30,978 nt of DNA from the IMG/VR virus record IMGVR_UViG_3300031539_000194, positions 1 to 30,978 of that record; one strand, written 5' to 3'. Positions 21,746-29,415 of this stretch are shown in pieces. A program made the translations under genes and the position numbers. Origin of the DNA: a virus. The notes beneath the pieces are model-generated. The model saw only the letters and a program-made list of their open reading frames with translations. It made no database searches and had not been told where the DNA came from. The number at the start of each line of letters is the position of its first letter. The stretch's first letter is position 1.

Positions 21746-22362
21746 CGTGAGGTCACAGACATAGTAAGGGGAACACCAGCGTACTCTGAGGTGTTATCCG
21801 ACTCCGCAAGGCTCTGTACTGCATTGCTGTATAACTGCGTCCACACAGTCAGTCTTGCATCGTTCATAAGATAAGGCTCTGCCTCTATTAAAGCACCGTA
21901 TACAAGCGCATCTGGGCAGACCGTCATAAACACATTTGTGGTGTTAGAGTCAGACAAAACTGCGGGCTTTGCGTAATACAACATCTTGACCGAGTAGTTT
22001 GTGTCAGGAATGGGGGCAAACTCTATCTCGTCAGACTTCTGGGTGTAAAACACAGGAAGGCCCGACTCCGCAGCTCTCGCATCACGGGTAAAAGAAGAGG
22101 GTGATAAATAAGACAGGCTTCTTCGTGGGTTTTGGTCTATGTAGATGTCACGAATGGACAAGAAGTCAGCAGGAAGGGTAATCGTAGAAGTCCCGCCCGT
22201 GGTGGGCAAGGTGGCAGTTTCAAGCATCTGCCGCAGTCGTAACTGCCTAGCAAGACGAATCTCTGCGAGCGTAATAAAGTCGGGAATAACGCTAGTTAGG
22301 TCGCTTCTTCCTAGATAGTTTGCGACTGATGTTTTTAGGTCGCTGTAATTGGTCAGAGCCAT
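21742..22362 (-). CDS. Head-to-tail adaptor protein (SU10-like)
   Basis: 206 residues. MALTNYSDLKTSVANYLGRS and VIPDFITLAEIRLARQLRLR are the conserved N-terminus of short-tail adaptors below the portal. DFLSIRDIYID, EFAPIPDTNYSVKMLYYAKP and YGALIEAEPYLMNDARLTVW complete the family order. The first 24 codons overlap the upstream glycosyltransferase gene by 71 bases, and the conserved N-terminus confirms this start. Confidence 0.82.
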   Translation of the reverse strand: MALTNYSDLKTSVANYLGRSDLTSVIPDFITLAEIRLARQLRLRQMLETATLPTTGGTSTITLPADFLSIRDIYIDQNPRRSLSYLSPSSFTRDARAAESGLPVFYTQKSDEIEFAPIPDTNYSVKMLYYAKPAVLSDSNTTNVFMTVCPDALVYGALIEAEPYLMNDARLTVWTQLYSNAVQSLAESDNTSEYAGVPLTMSVTSR

Positions 22363-22987
22363 CTTTTATATCCTGCCATGAGTAAGTGTACTGGCCTATG
22401 TGTCCTATTTCATTGCTCAGGCCGTGATCGACCCAAGTCTCAAATCCAGCGTCATGTGCCGCAATACAGAAATGCACATCCTCGCCCAGAGTCTTGCCGT
22501 TCTTTAGACTGTAAAACCAGAACCAAGGCTTAGGTGTGTCCTGAAAGACCTTTGCCTTGCAGAGCATCACACCACAACCTATCGCAGCCACCCTCTCCAG
22601 CCCCGTCTTTCCCTTGCTGTTTACAGGAAGCCAGGTACTTTCGTTTGCCTCAAAGTCGCACTCTAAGTGCTTGGCGGTAGGGCTTACAGGGTAGTTCCGA
22701 GTGGTAGCGTTTACGCCCACAATATCTTTATCGTGAGCCAGCAACCTCTCTATCGTTTGCTTTGGAAACCGCATATCAGCGTCTACCCAGAGGATGTAAT
22801 CTGCACCCTCGTTTAACGCGGCTTCTGCTAGTTTGTTGCGTTGGTCAAATATCAGCGTACCCGCAACCGTATAAATAGCCTGTGCGCCATCCCTGAATCG
22901 GGAGTCATAGCCACACATGGTTGCTAGGTCAAACGCCGTCCCCATCTGCATATCCCCGCGTGAAGGGATACATATTGCTACTCGCAT
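22292..22987 (-). CDS. GT-A glycosyltransferase-like protein within the structural operon
   Basis: 231 residues. VAICIPSRGDMQMGTAFDLA is the nucleotide-binding start of family 2-like enzymes; DYILWVDADMRFP (about 64-76) contains the DxD metal motif; GEDVHFCIAAHDAG (about 188-201) is the usual acidic catalytic region. Start in a TAATG overlap with the 22987-23307 gene, end overlapping the adaptor by 71 bases with a basic tail (RKLSRKKRP). It may glycosylate virion or host surface molecules. Its placement between capsid and adaptor genes is unusual. Confidence 0.75.
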   Translation of the reverse strand: MRVAICIPSRGDMQMGTAFDLATMCGYDSRFRDGAQAIYTVAGTLIFDQRNKLAEAALNEGADYILWVDADMRFPKQTIERLLAHDKDIVGVNATTRNYPVSPTAKHLECDFEANESTWLPVNSKGKTGLERVAAIGCGVMLCKAKVFQDTPKPWFWFYSLKNGKTLGEDVHFCIAAHDAGFETWVDHGLSNEIGHIGQYTYSWQDIKDGSDQLQRPKNISRKLSRKKRPN

Positions 22988-23307
22988 TAAATCCTCCCAG
23001 GTCGAGTTCTAAAAAAGCGATTGTCAGAGTCGTTTAACCAAGCCTTTAGTTTCTTAGGCTCGACTATGTGAAACCCCTTCAGTATCCCCTCCTTGTTTAA
23101 CTGTTGTATAACAGTAAAGGGAATACTCGCAATATGTGTGAACTCTCCCCATCTGGCTCGTTCGTCTATACGAGCGTAGGAGTTTTTGTTCTGCTCTAGA
23201 AAAGGCGTAATGTTTTGTTTCGTCTCTAGGAAGAGACCGCCTTCACCGTCATCGTGTGCAATCTGTACCGTTTCGGTGTCCAGGTCTTGCGACATTAGTC
23301 GTTTCAT
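22987..23307 (-). CDS. Conserved phage protein next to capsid gene, 106 residues
   Basis: QIAHDDGEGGLFLETKQNITPFLEQNKNSY, then RWGEFTHIASIPFTVIQQLNKEG, then LKAWLNDSDNRFFRTRPGRI form a pattern seen in many podoviruses directly downstream of the major capsid gene. No function has been assigned that I know of. A head completion or accessory role is inferred from position. AAGGAAG precedes the start. Confidence 0.65.
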   Translation of the reverse strand: MKRLMSQDLDTETVQIAHDDGEGGLFLETKQNITPFLEQNKNSYARIDERARWGEFTHIASIPFTVIQQLNKEGILKGFHIVEPKKLKAWLNDSDNRFFRTRPGRI

Positions 23308-23321
23308 ATACTTCCTTGAAG

Positions 23322-23345
23322 TGGGGGGCAGTTACCCACCCCCCA
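23322..23345. terminator. GC hairpin after the capsid gene
   Basis: TGGGGGG pairs with CCCCCCA around a 10-base loop in the 50-base gap behind the major capsid gene. On the plus strand TTTT follows; on the minus (coding) strand no U-tract follows. It could be a partial terminator that lowers downstream expression, or a 3' stabiliser of capsid mRNA. Confidence 0.45.
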
Positions 23346-23357
23346 TTTTACAGCAGT

Positions 23358-24320
23358 TTAGTTCGTGTTGAGATCGGCAACGATACCGTGTGCAGCCTCG
23401 TTACGAACTTCCAGCGTAAGCTCTGCAAGCAACTGCGAACGCTCAGAGTCACCGCTTACAGCCAAGTCTTTCGTCTGGAAAGGACGCAGGTAAGCAAGGG
23501 CAGCGTACTCAGGATCGAGAATTAGAACGTCACGATCAGCAGAACGCATGAAGCGATCAGGAATAAGCTGGAGGACTCCAAAGTCTGACTGATACAGGTC
23601 AGCACCAGCAACCACGGTTACATTACCAACCGAGTTGTCGGTGTTAACGCGGTAGGCAGAGTTTCCTTGAAAGCCAGAAACCTTCTGCTTAAGCGCAGGA
23701 CGCATAACAGCAAGAGTAGGCGTACCACCAGAAACGAACACCTTCTGAATAACATCCTTCAGGAGAGTCTCGGTAAAGGTACGAGTCGTACCGTCCGTAC
23801 GGGTAGAAACGCCAATCGTTGTAGGATCAACACCAGTAACGGACGTACCGTTAACAGAGCTGTTGGTCTTGATGTACGACAGGAGTGAACCCATTACACG
23901 CGCCGTTGTAGCATCACCAGCAGACTGGCCTTGGTTGGCGGTAATAATAGTCTCTATGTCCCTCTTTATTTCTGCGGCGGCTTTAGCCATTTGATAGGCT
24001 TTTTCAGATTTTTTCCCTGCTTTATCAACAGCTTCGATTGTTCCGCTGACACGAATCGTCTTACCCACAATTTGCGTATAATTACCTATACGAGTTGTAG
24101 CCGTTACGGTTGCATCTGTAGCGTCAGCACCTTCTATCTGTGCGTTGGCGGTAGTAGCCGCAGCAAGGGAGTCAGTCTGCCACTCATGGAACACGGCAGT
24201 AGCTTTCGACTTGCCGATAGAAGACATAATGGGTGTGTCTTGGGGGGAGATGTCATAAATAACATCACTAAGGTCTTCACGTTGACCAATTACGGTAAAC
24301 GAGGAATAGGTTGCGCTCAT
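23358..24320 (-). CDS. Major capsid protein, SU10/DUF5309 family (HK97 fold)
   Basis: 320 residues. EDLSDVIYDISPQDTPIMSS (15-34) is the signature start; EWQTDSLAAAT, RIGNYTQIVGKTIRVSGT (about 93-110), KAAAEIKRDIETIITAN, and DRDVLILDPEYAALAYLRPF near the C-terminus follow family order. Length is typical. It builds the icosahedral shell around the scaffold encoded just upstream. AAAGGA precedes the start at good spacing. Confidence 0.9.
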   Translation of the reverse strand: MSATYSSFTVIGQREDLSDVIYDISPQDTPIMSSIGKSKATAVFHEWQTDSLAAATTANAQIEGADATDATVTATTRIGNYTQIVGKTIRVSGTIEAVDKAGKKSEKAYQMAKAAAEIKRDIETIITANQGQSAGDATTARVMGSLLSYIKTNSSVNGTSVTGVDPTTIGVSTRTDGTTRTFTETLLKDVIQKVFVSGGTPTLAVMRPALKQKVSGFQGNSAYRVNTDNSVGNVTVVAGADLYQSDFGVLQLIPDRFMRSADRDVLILDPEYAALAYLRPFQTKDLAVSGDSERSQLLAELTLEVRNEAAHGIVADLNTN

Positions 24321-24332
24321 TTTTGTTTCCTT

Positions 24333-25277
24333 TTACAAAAGTCGTTCAAATAAAGCCGCCGCATCTCTAGCCCTTCCAGACTTTTTGAGACGGCCTCTCA
24401 TGTTTTTTACTTCTTGACTTGTCCGCGTTTCAGGCGTAGACGTTCCAGGCTTTAGCATCCTTGGGGCTAAGTTCACCTTCTTAGAGGCTCCGCCCTTACC
24501 AGATACCAGTTTGTCGTATTGCATCGCTTTGTAGAGTGCTGTTACCGCACGAGAGTCGTAGACCTGAGCCAGTTCCTGCTCTGAGAATCCTAACTTCTGT
24601 GCATAGTTCCTAATGTCTGTGCGGATTGCTTGGCCCTTCGCAGGGTCAGAAAGCTCTGGAATCGCCTCAGCTAACTTTTGGGCTTCCGTAGCAAGGTGGG
24701 CCTTTAGCCTCTCGCCTTGTTCTGCCTGTTGTTGTTGGGCAAGCCGTTGTTGCTCTGCTCTCACCGCGCCTAATTGCTTATCGCGCTCTGATTGCTCTGC
24801 AACTCGTACCGCATAACCGATAGGGTCAGTCTCTTTCAGCGTTGCTAGATCCTCGCCAGCGTCTTGATTAAGCATCTGCTCAATCACCTGTAACCTCTGT
24901 GCGTAGGTATCTCGGAGCCTTGCCGCTTCCTCAATCTTAGACCTGTCCGCTTCTACCATCTTGCGGGTCTCTGCTATTTCTTGAGTCTTGCGCGTGTAGT
25001 CAGCAGTTCGTGAGTAACCTTTTAGAAGCTCATCCAAAGGAACATCAAGCTCATCCTTGCCTACTTTTACTTTGTAGGTGGGAGTTGGTTCCTCTTGCTC
25101 TTCTTCATAGTCGTCAGATTGCTCCGACTCCTCGTACTCTTCGTTTTCCGCAACTTCGCTCTCTAGTTCTTCCTGAACCTCGGGTTGGGCTTGCGCCTCC
25201 TGTGGTTCCATCATCCCTAAAAATGCGTTTGCTGCTTCGCTAACCGTTTTGGCACTCCCTTGTGGGTTGGTGTCCAT
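24333..25277 (-). CDS. Scaffolding protein
   Basis: 314 residues, highly charged. An acidic N-terminus (about 30-70, many Glu and Asp, EESEQSDDYEEEQEE) leads to DELDVPLDELLKGYSRTADY, long coiled coil (ETRKMVEADRSKIEEAARL, EQQRLAQQQQAEQGERLK) and a basic C-terminus (KNMRGRLKKSGRARDAAAL). This composition and its place between portal and capsid genes identify the capsid assembly scaffold. The DUF-like GYSRTADYTRKTQE segment is common in SU10-like scaffolds. Confidence 0.85.
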   Translation of the reverse strand: MDTNPQGSAKTVSEAANAFLGMMEPQEAQAQPEVQEELESEVAENEEYEESEQSDDYEEEQEEPTPTYKVKVGKDELDVPLDELLKGYSRTADYTRKTQEIAETRKMVEADRSKIEEAARLRDTYAQRLQVIEQMLNQDAGEDLATLKETDPIGYAVRVAEQSERDKQLGAVRAEQQRLAQQQQAEQGERLKAHLATEAQKLAEAIPELSDPAKGQAIRTDIRNYAQKLGFSEQELAQVYDSRAVTALYKAMQYDKLVSGKGGASKKVNLAPRMLKPGTSTPETRTSQEVKNMRGRLKKSGRARDAAALFERLL

Positions 25278-25294
25278 TCACTACTCCTTAGTAA

Positions 25295-25525
25295 CTAAAA
25301 AATCTTAAATCGCCTTTTCTCTACCAGCTTGTCATCCGCAATAGTCTGAAAAGACGCTATAAACTCATCCAGCACCCGCAGCTTTAGGTAGTTCATTTCC
25401 CTACCCTCTACATCCTCTGCGCTACTGTTAACAATGTTGTTAATATACAACAAGCGTTGTTTTTCCACAACACCCTGAAAGAACTCATCGTTTAGGTAGG
25501 CTTGCGCCCTCTCTGCGTTGTTCAA
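25295..25525 (-). CDS. Small conserved protein between portal and scaffold
   Basis: 76 residues from a TTG start in a TTGA overlap with the portal stop. ERAQAYLNDEFFQGVVEKQR, then YLKLRVLDEFIASFQTIADD is a helical hairpin-like protein found at this locus in other podoviruses; function unknown. The TTG start is the only one consistent with the frame and coupling. Confidence 0.65.
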   Translation of the reverse strand: MNNAERAQAYLNDEFFQGVVEKQRLLYINNIVNSSAEDVEGREMNYLKLRVLDEFIASFQTIADDKLVEKRRFKIF

Positions 25526-27633
25526 ATTTGGAAGTCCCCAGGTACTTGTACGTTGCCGCTTATCTGCGCTCCAACCTTAGCCGCCTTCATTTGGGCCTCA
25601 GCCTGGAACTCCGCAATCTTCAACTGTAGGTTAGCCTCTGCCTTCTCACGCTCTAGCTGGATGGAGGCCGCAGCCTTCTCCCTCTGGAGTTGAATATCTG
25701 CCTGAGCCTTCTGCTGTTGTATTGCTATCTCGGACTGCGCTCTGGCCTGGTCTGACTGGATCTGGGCCTGAACCTGAGCTATTAGTGCCTGGGCCTGTGG
25801 GTCTGTCTGCGGAGCGTTCTGTTGCTGCATCTGCTGGAGTTGCTCAGGAGATACTTCACGGAAGAACTCTGCGCTATCTGCAAAACCAGCACTCTCGATA
25901 AATCTGCCAAGGACGGATCTATATTGTTCAATGCCAACCAACGCTTGACCAATGGGTGTGCCAAGTAGTGCCTCCTGCTTTTGAAGGATCATAGAAAGCA
26001 TGGTTAACTGCTGCTCTCTTGTGCCAGTTCCTAGACCCACATTGATATAAACATCGTACTGAGACTTCCACTCACGCGGATCTACGGATACATATTTGCC
26101 CTGTAAACGCACAATACGGGCCTTATCTTGATACTTACCAAGTAAGTGAAGGATGTTTAGGAAAAGGTCTCGGACTCCTGTTTCTGCAAATGTCCGCGCA
26201 ACCAACTCGACTCTGCCAGCCGCAGCGTTCTGCATAGCCGCAACAGCCGCCGCAGTCGTGTTCTGCAGGATGTTAGGGTCTAAGCCTTGTGAGTTTGCCG
26301 TAATCCCTGTGCGCTTTTCTTGAATCCTGTCTAAGTATTCCAACATAGGGAAAGACTGGCCCGCAACAGGGGAGACCGACAACTGCTGTACCGCTTGTGG
26401 GCTTTTCACCCTAACTACGCCCCCAGGTGTAACTGTTAACAGGTCATCTAGGTTTACTTGCCCGTCTACCGCCATGACTCGGGCGTTGTTCGTCAGGTAA
26501 AGGTTATCTAAGATCTGTCGGGTAATCGTGGATTTGATTAGCTGTAAGTCCATTGTTCTGTCAGCTAACGAGTGACCGTAAAACTTGTGCGGCATAGGAA
26601 TGGGGCAGATAGAACAGAAGGGGACGTAATCTATCTCTTCGTTCTCTAGTATCTCGTTGCCCGCATAAACGACCTTACGCAGCTCTGCAATCCCGTCATC
26701 GTCATAGTCCGCATGAATGTAGCACTCAAAAACCTCGACCTCTTCCATGCTCTTATCTATGGCAGAAGTCTGATTTAGAGGCTGCTCACCCTGCGAGTAC
26801 CTTGCCACTCTTTCGGGCGTGTACTCCAAGTCTTCATAAGTTGGCAGGTCTTCTACTACGTCTGCATCAAACCCCATCGCAATCAGTTCAGAACGGGTTG
26901 TGAGCTTCCTGTGGGCGCAGAAGGGCGAGTCTTTAATTGTCCGCGCCTTCTTGGAGATAATGAACTCCTCGGGAGGTACGTTCTCAATCCTGACCTGACC
27001 GAACTTCTTAACCTTGCGGATCTTCACATCATAGACAAAGACTGGCTCCATCCTTGGTTCAGGCATAACGCCCATCTGTTGAGCCGCCATCATCTCTTCT
27101 GGAGTAGGAGGAACAGGAACCTCACCCACCTTACGCTTGTCTTGCTCGACCACTTCTACGGTCTCATCCGCAAGCATCAGGGTTAGTTCGTCCTCTGTCA
27201 GGTCTTCGTACTCTTCCGAGTTAACCTGCTTCTGGTCGTCCCAGTAAACTTTAACGACCCCGTTCTTTTGTAATAGTGCGTCTTTGAACCAAATGTTCAG
27301 GATGGAAAAGCCAGGGTTGTCCCTGTAGAAAATGTAATTTAGGTAGGCCGTGATCTGCTTGGCAATCTCTTCATCGCCTGGGCCTTCTGGCTCCGCACGA
27401 ACAATATCGTCACCTTGGGTAAAGACTCTCAGCAGGGCAGGAAGCGCAGCGTCTACAGCCTCGGCAACCTCACCCGTGACAATCGTAGACCGACCCTCGA
27501 CCTCGTTGCCATAGAAAGCACGATTGTAGTAATTGATCGCCTTCCTGCGCTCTTCAGTCGTCTCCGACTCTATGTAGCCAAGCGCATTGTCTATCTCGCC
27601 CTGGACTACTGTTTTTAGCTTTAGATCATCCAT
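25522..27633 (-). CDS. Portal protein, P22-like
   Basis: 703 residues, matching large P22-type portals. The wing-stem-clip order appears as NYYNRAFYGNEVEGRSTIVT, then YLNYIFYRDNPGF, then FEIISKKARTIKDS-type strands (VPPEEFIISKKARTIKDSPF), FYGHSLADRTMDLQLIKSTI and GLDPNILQNTTAAAVAAM. The last 120 residues are a Gln/Ala/Glu coiled coil, the extended barrel region. It is the packaging channel and docking site for terminase and adaptor. The start follows the TerL stop directly (TAA-ATG). Confidence 0.9.
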   Translation of the reverse strand: MDDLKLKTVVQGEIDNALGYIESETTEERRKAINYYNRAFYGNEVEGRSTIVTGEVAEAVDAALPALLRVFTQGDDIVRAEPEGPGDEEIAKQITAYLNYIFYRDNPGFSILNIWFKDALLQKNGVVKVYWDDQKQVNSEEYEDLTEDELTLMLADETVEVVEQDKRKVGEVPVPPTPEEMMAAQQMGVMPEPRMEPVFVYDVKIRKVKKFGQVRIENVPPEEFIISKKARTIKDSPFCAHRKLTTRSELIAMGFDADVVEDLPTYEDLEYTPERVARYSQGEQPLNQTSAIDKSMEEVEVFECYIHADYDDDGIAELRKVVYAGNEILENEEIDYVPFCSICPIPMPHKFYGHSLADRTMDLQLIKSTITRQILDNLYLTNNARVMAVDGQVNLDDLLTVTPGGVVRVKSPQAVQQLSVSPVAGQSFPMLEYLDRIQEKRTGITANSQGLDPNILQNTTAAAVAAMQNAAAGRVELVARTFAETGVRDLFLNILHLLGKYQDKARIVRLQGKYVSVDPREWKSQYDVYINVGLGTGTREQQLTMLSMILQKQEALLGTPIGQALVGIEQYRSVLGRFIESAGFADSAEFFREVSPEQLQQMQQQNAPQTDPQAQALIAQVQAQIQSDQARAQSEIAIQQQKAQADIQLQREKAAASIQLEREKAEANLQLKIAEFQAEAQMKAAKVGAQISGNVQVPGDFQI

Positions 27634-28890
27634 TTACACAATCCATTTTGTCTTGATGTTTAGGGGTTTATCCCAGGTAGAGTTTGTCTCAATGCCCAAA
27701 GCAAGATAGCGGAAAGCGTCAGACCCATGACTGCTCCAATCATGCAAGGGCCGCGCATAGAAAACCTGTCTCTTCTCATCGTATTCACGCCTGTAGTTCC
27801 GCAAGCAATCCAAGCCCTGTTTAACCGCAGGAAGGTTGAACCAACACTTAGGCAGGAGCCTTCTCACCGCCTGGATGCCATCGTCTACGTTTAACCTGGG
27901 TATTACAGTACAGTCTAAGCCAGCCTCTCTTAAGACTTCTAATCGGCTCTTGCCTGTGGTCAACTCTCTAACCTGTACATCGTGGGGCAGTAACTGTGTG
28001 GCCTTGTGCCAATCTCTGTGGGTGAGTTCTCTAACGTACCAGTCTAAGCCCTGCCCATGATTCTCAATGTAGTCCATAACTCTGACCTCTTGGCCCGCGA
28101 CTTGGACAACCCATATTGCCGTACTGTCGCCCATCCCCAGATCCCAGGCCGCAAAGGTCTTGCAGAGGTCGTCTCTTGGGATTTCCTTAAAGCGTTCTTC
28201 TGCGAGTTCGTTAAGTATCGTCCCGTAGTAAGAACCCTCGACCGCAGCGGAGAATGAACATTCAAACTCCTGAAAATACTTGTCATCCCCCATCTCTTTT
28301 CTTGCAGCCGCAAGCTCGGTTTCAGGCAGGATGTTAGTCTGCGAAGCCTTAAACTCCAGTAAAGCCCAGTCTTCCTCTGTCTCGGCACGATCTCGCAGTT
28401 CCTTAAAGTGGTTCTGGCCTTTCGGAGTCCCAATGAACAATGCCCACCCCATACGATCCGCAAGAGATGGCCTTAGAATTTCGTTCCAGATCTTAGGGTT
28501 CATATCCCCTACTTCATCCAGAACAACACCGTCTAAGTAGATACCTCGGAGACTGTCTGGGTTGTCTGCACCGTATAAGGAGATTCGCCTACCCATGAAG
28601 TCCACCCGCAGTTCACTTATGTTTACCTTGGGGTCTAGTGGCTGTGTGTACTGGGTTACATAGTCCCAGGCTACTCTTTTGGCCTGTGTGTACGTTGGAC
28701 ACACAACGGCATAGCGTGGATTGTCCCGTCCGCATAAAACCGCAGCTTTAATAATCTGGTTGATTGCCGCAACTGTCTTACCAAACCTGCGATGGCAGAC
28801 TGCAACTGCGAATCTGTGAGAATCAACTGCATCATGGATTGCAAGCTGGTGTTCCCTCGGTCTGTAAGGAATGGTTATTACTTGATCCAT
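27634..28890 (-). CDS. Terminase large subunit
   Basis: 418 residues. ATPase: CHRRFGKT (32-39) is the Walker A, GVVLDEV (121-127) with D125-E126 the Walker B, and FIGTPKG (152-158) the coupling motif. Nuclease: AAWDLGMGDSTAIWVV (248-262) with D250, and HDWSSHGSDAFRY (383-395) with D391, are the RNase H-like metal residues. It cuts concatemers and drives DNA into the capsid. Overlaps TerS by 13 bases. All key residues present. Confidence 0.94.
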   Translation of the reverse strand: MDQVITIPYRPREHQLAIHDAVDSHRFAVAVCHRRFGKTVAAINQIIKAAVLCGRDNPRYAVVCPTYTQAKRVAWDYVTQYTQPLDPKVNISELRVDFMGRRISLYGADNPDSLRGIYLDGVVLDEVGDMNPKIWNEILRPSLADRMGWALFIGTPKGQNHFKELRDRAETEEDWALLEFKASQTNILPETELAAARKEMGDDKYFQEFECSFSAAVEGSYYGTILNELAEERFKEIPRDDLCKTFAAWDLGMGDSTAIWVVQVAGQEVRVMDYIENHGQGLDWYVRELTHRDWHKATQLLPHDVQVRELTTGKSRLEVLREAGLDCTVIPRLNVDDGIQAVRRLLPKCWFNLPAVKQGLDCLRNYRREYDEKRQVFYARPLHDWSSHGSDAFRYLALGIETNSTWDKPLNIKTKWIV

Positions 28891-29165
28891 CCAATCCCTA
28901 TATTAAGGGGTTGGTCTGGGTCGCCTGTCACTTTCTGCTCTATCGGAGCCAGCCTACTGTAGAACCTGTAGAACTCTGTTTGGTGTTTAGGATCAGCTTT
29001 TGCCCAGTTCACCATCTCTTCTAAGCCACCTAGCTCATCAAAGACCGCAACGATGTTCTCTTTTACCTGTTTGGGGATCTTATTGGTAGCACCTTGTGGT
29101 CTACCTGCTCCTGCTCTGGAGCCGCCCCAACTTGATTTTGATTTCTCTAAATTTTCATGTTCCAT
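28878..29165 (-). CDS. Terminase small subunit-like protein
   Basis: 95 residues. GGSRAGAGRPQGATNKIPKQ is the characteristic DNA-binding N-terminus of DUF5681/phage TerS-type proteins, followed by helices (VKENIVAVFDELGGLEEMVN, HQTEFYRFYSRLAP) and a short tail. Directly upstream of TerL, with a 13-base overlap. It is expected to recognise the packaging start site. The late operon begins here behind the divergent operator region. Confidence 0.78.
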   Translation of the reverse strand: MEHENLEKSKSSWGGSRAGAGRPQGATNKIPKQVKENIVAVFDELGGLEEMVNWAKADPKHQTEFYRFYSRLAPIEQKVTGDPDQPLNIGIGWIK

Positions 29166-29204
29166 TTGGTCGAATCCTCTACGGGGTGTTCGTAGTGTTG
29201 CTAG

Positions 29205-29238
29205 TTTACAACAGTTTACCTATTGATACTGTTATACA
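29205..29238. promoter_or_regulatory. Operator dyad in the divergent region before TerS
   Basis: TTTACAACAGT (29205-29215) and ACTGTTATACA (29228-29238) are inverted copies matching at 9 of 11 positions around a 12-base centre. The left half includes AACAGTTTACC, the phage-wide motif. It lies between the minus-strand TerS start and the plus-strand gene at 29260, so one bound regulator could control both. A sigma-70 pair at standard spacing is not seen. Confidence 0.55.
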
Positions 29239-29259
29239 ATTGGGTTAAGGAGAACTACT

Positions 29260-29415
29260 ATGAACATACAAATTACCTTGCGATATGACCAGTCTGACCT
29301 AGTTGTTGAATTTAGCGATGACCTTATTGACTGCAATGATGAGCAGAGGGCTGGAATACTAGAAGAGTGCATCGCCGCCCTAAACTCGGAAATTAACCTA
29401 ATCAAGCAGTCCTAA
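29260..29415 (+). CDS. Lone plus-strand small acidic protein, 51 residues
   Basis: MNIQITLRYDQSDLVVEFSD is the start, behind AAGGAG at seven bases. Eleven Asp/Glu against three Arg/Lys make it strongly acidic (net about -8). The fold looks like a beta pair followed by a helix (EQRAGILEECIAALNSEINL). It is the only plus-strand gene right of 7993, lies against a minus-strand operon and overlaps the tail of the 485-residue gene by 18 bases. Its small size, acidity and own operator resemble regulators or host-defence inhibitors, but no family is recognised. Confidence 0.6.
   Translation: MNIQITLRYDQSDLVVEFSDDLIDCNDEQRAGILEECIAALNSEINLIKQS

Noticed and set aside
28044-28463. Minus-strand frame of 139 codons within TerL
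   Set aside because: An out-of-frame shadow of the terminase, whose own catalytic motifs cover this stretch.
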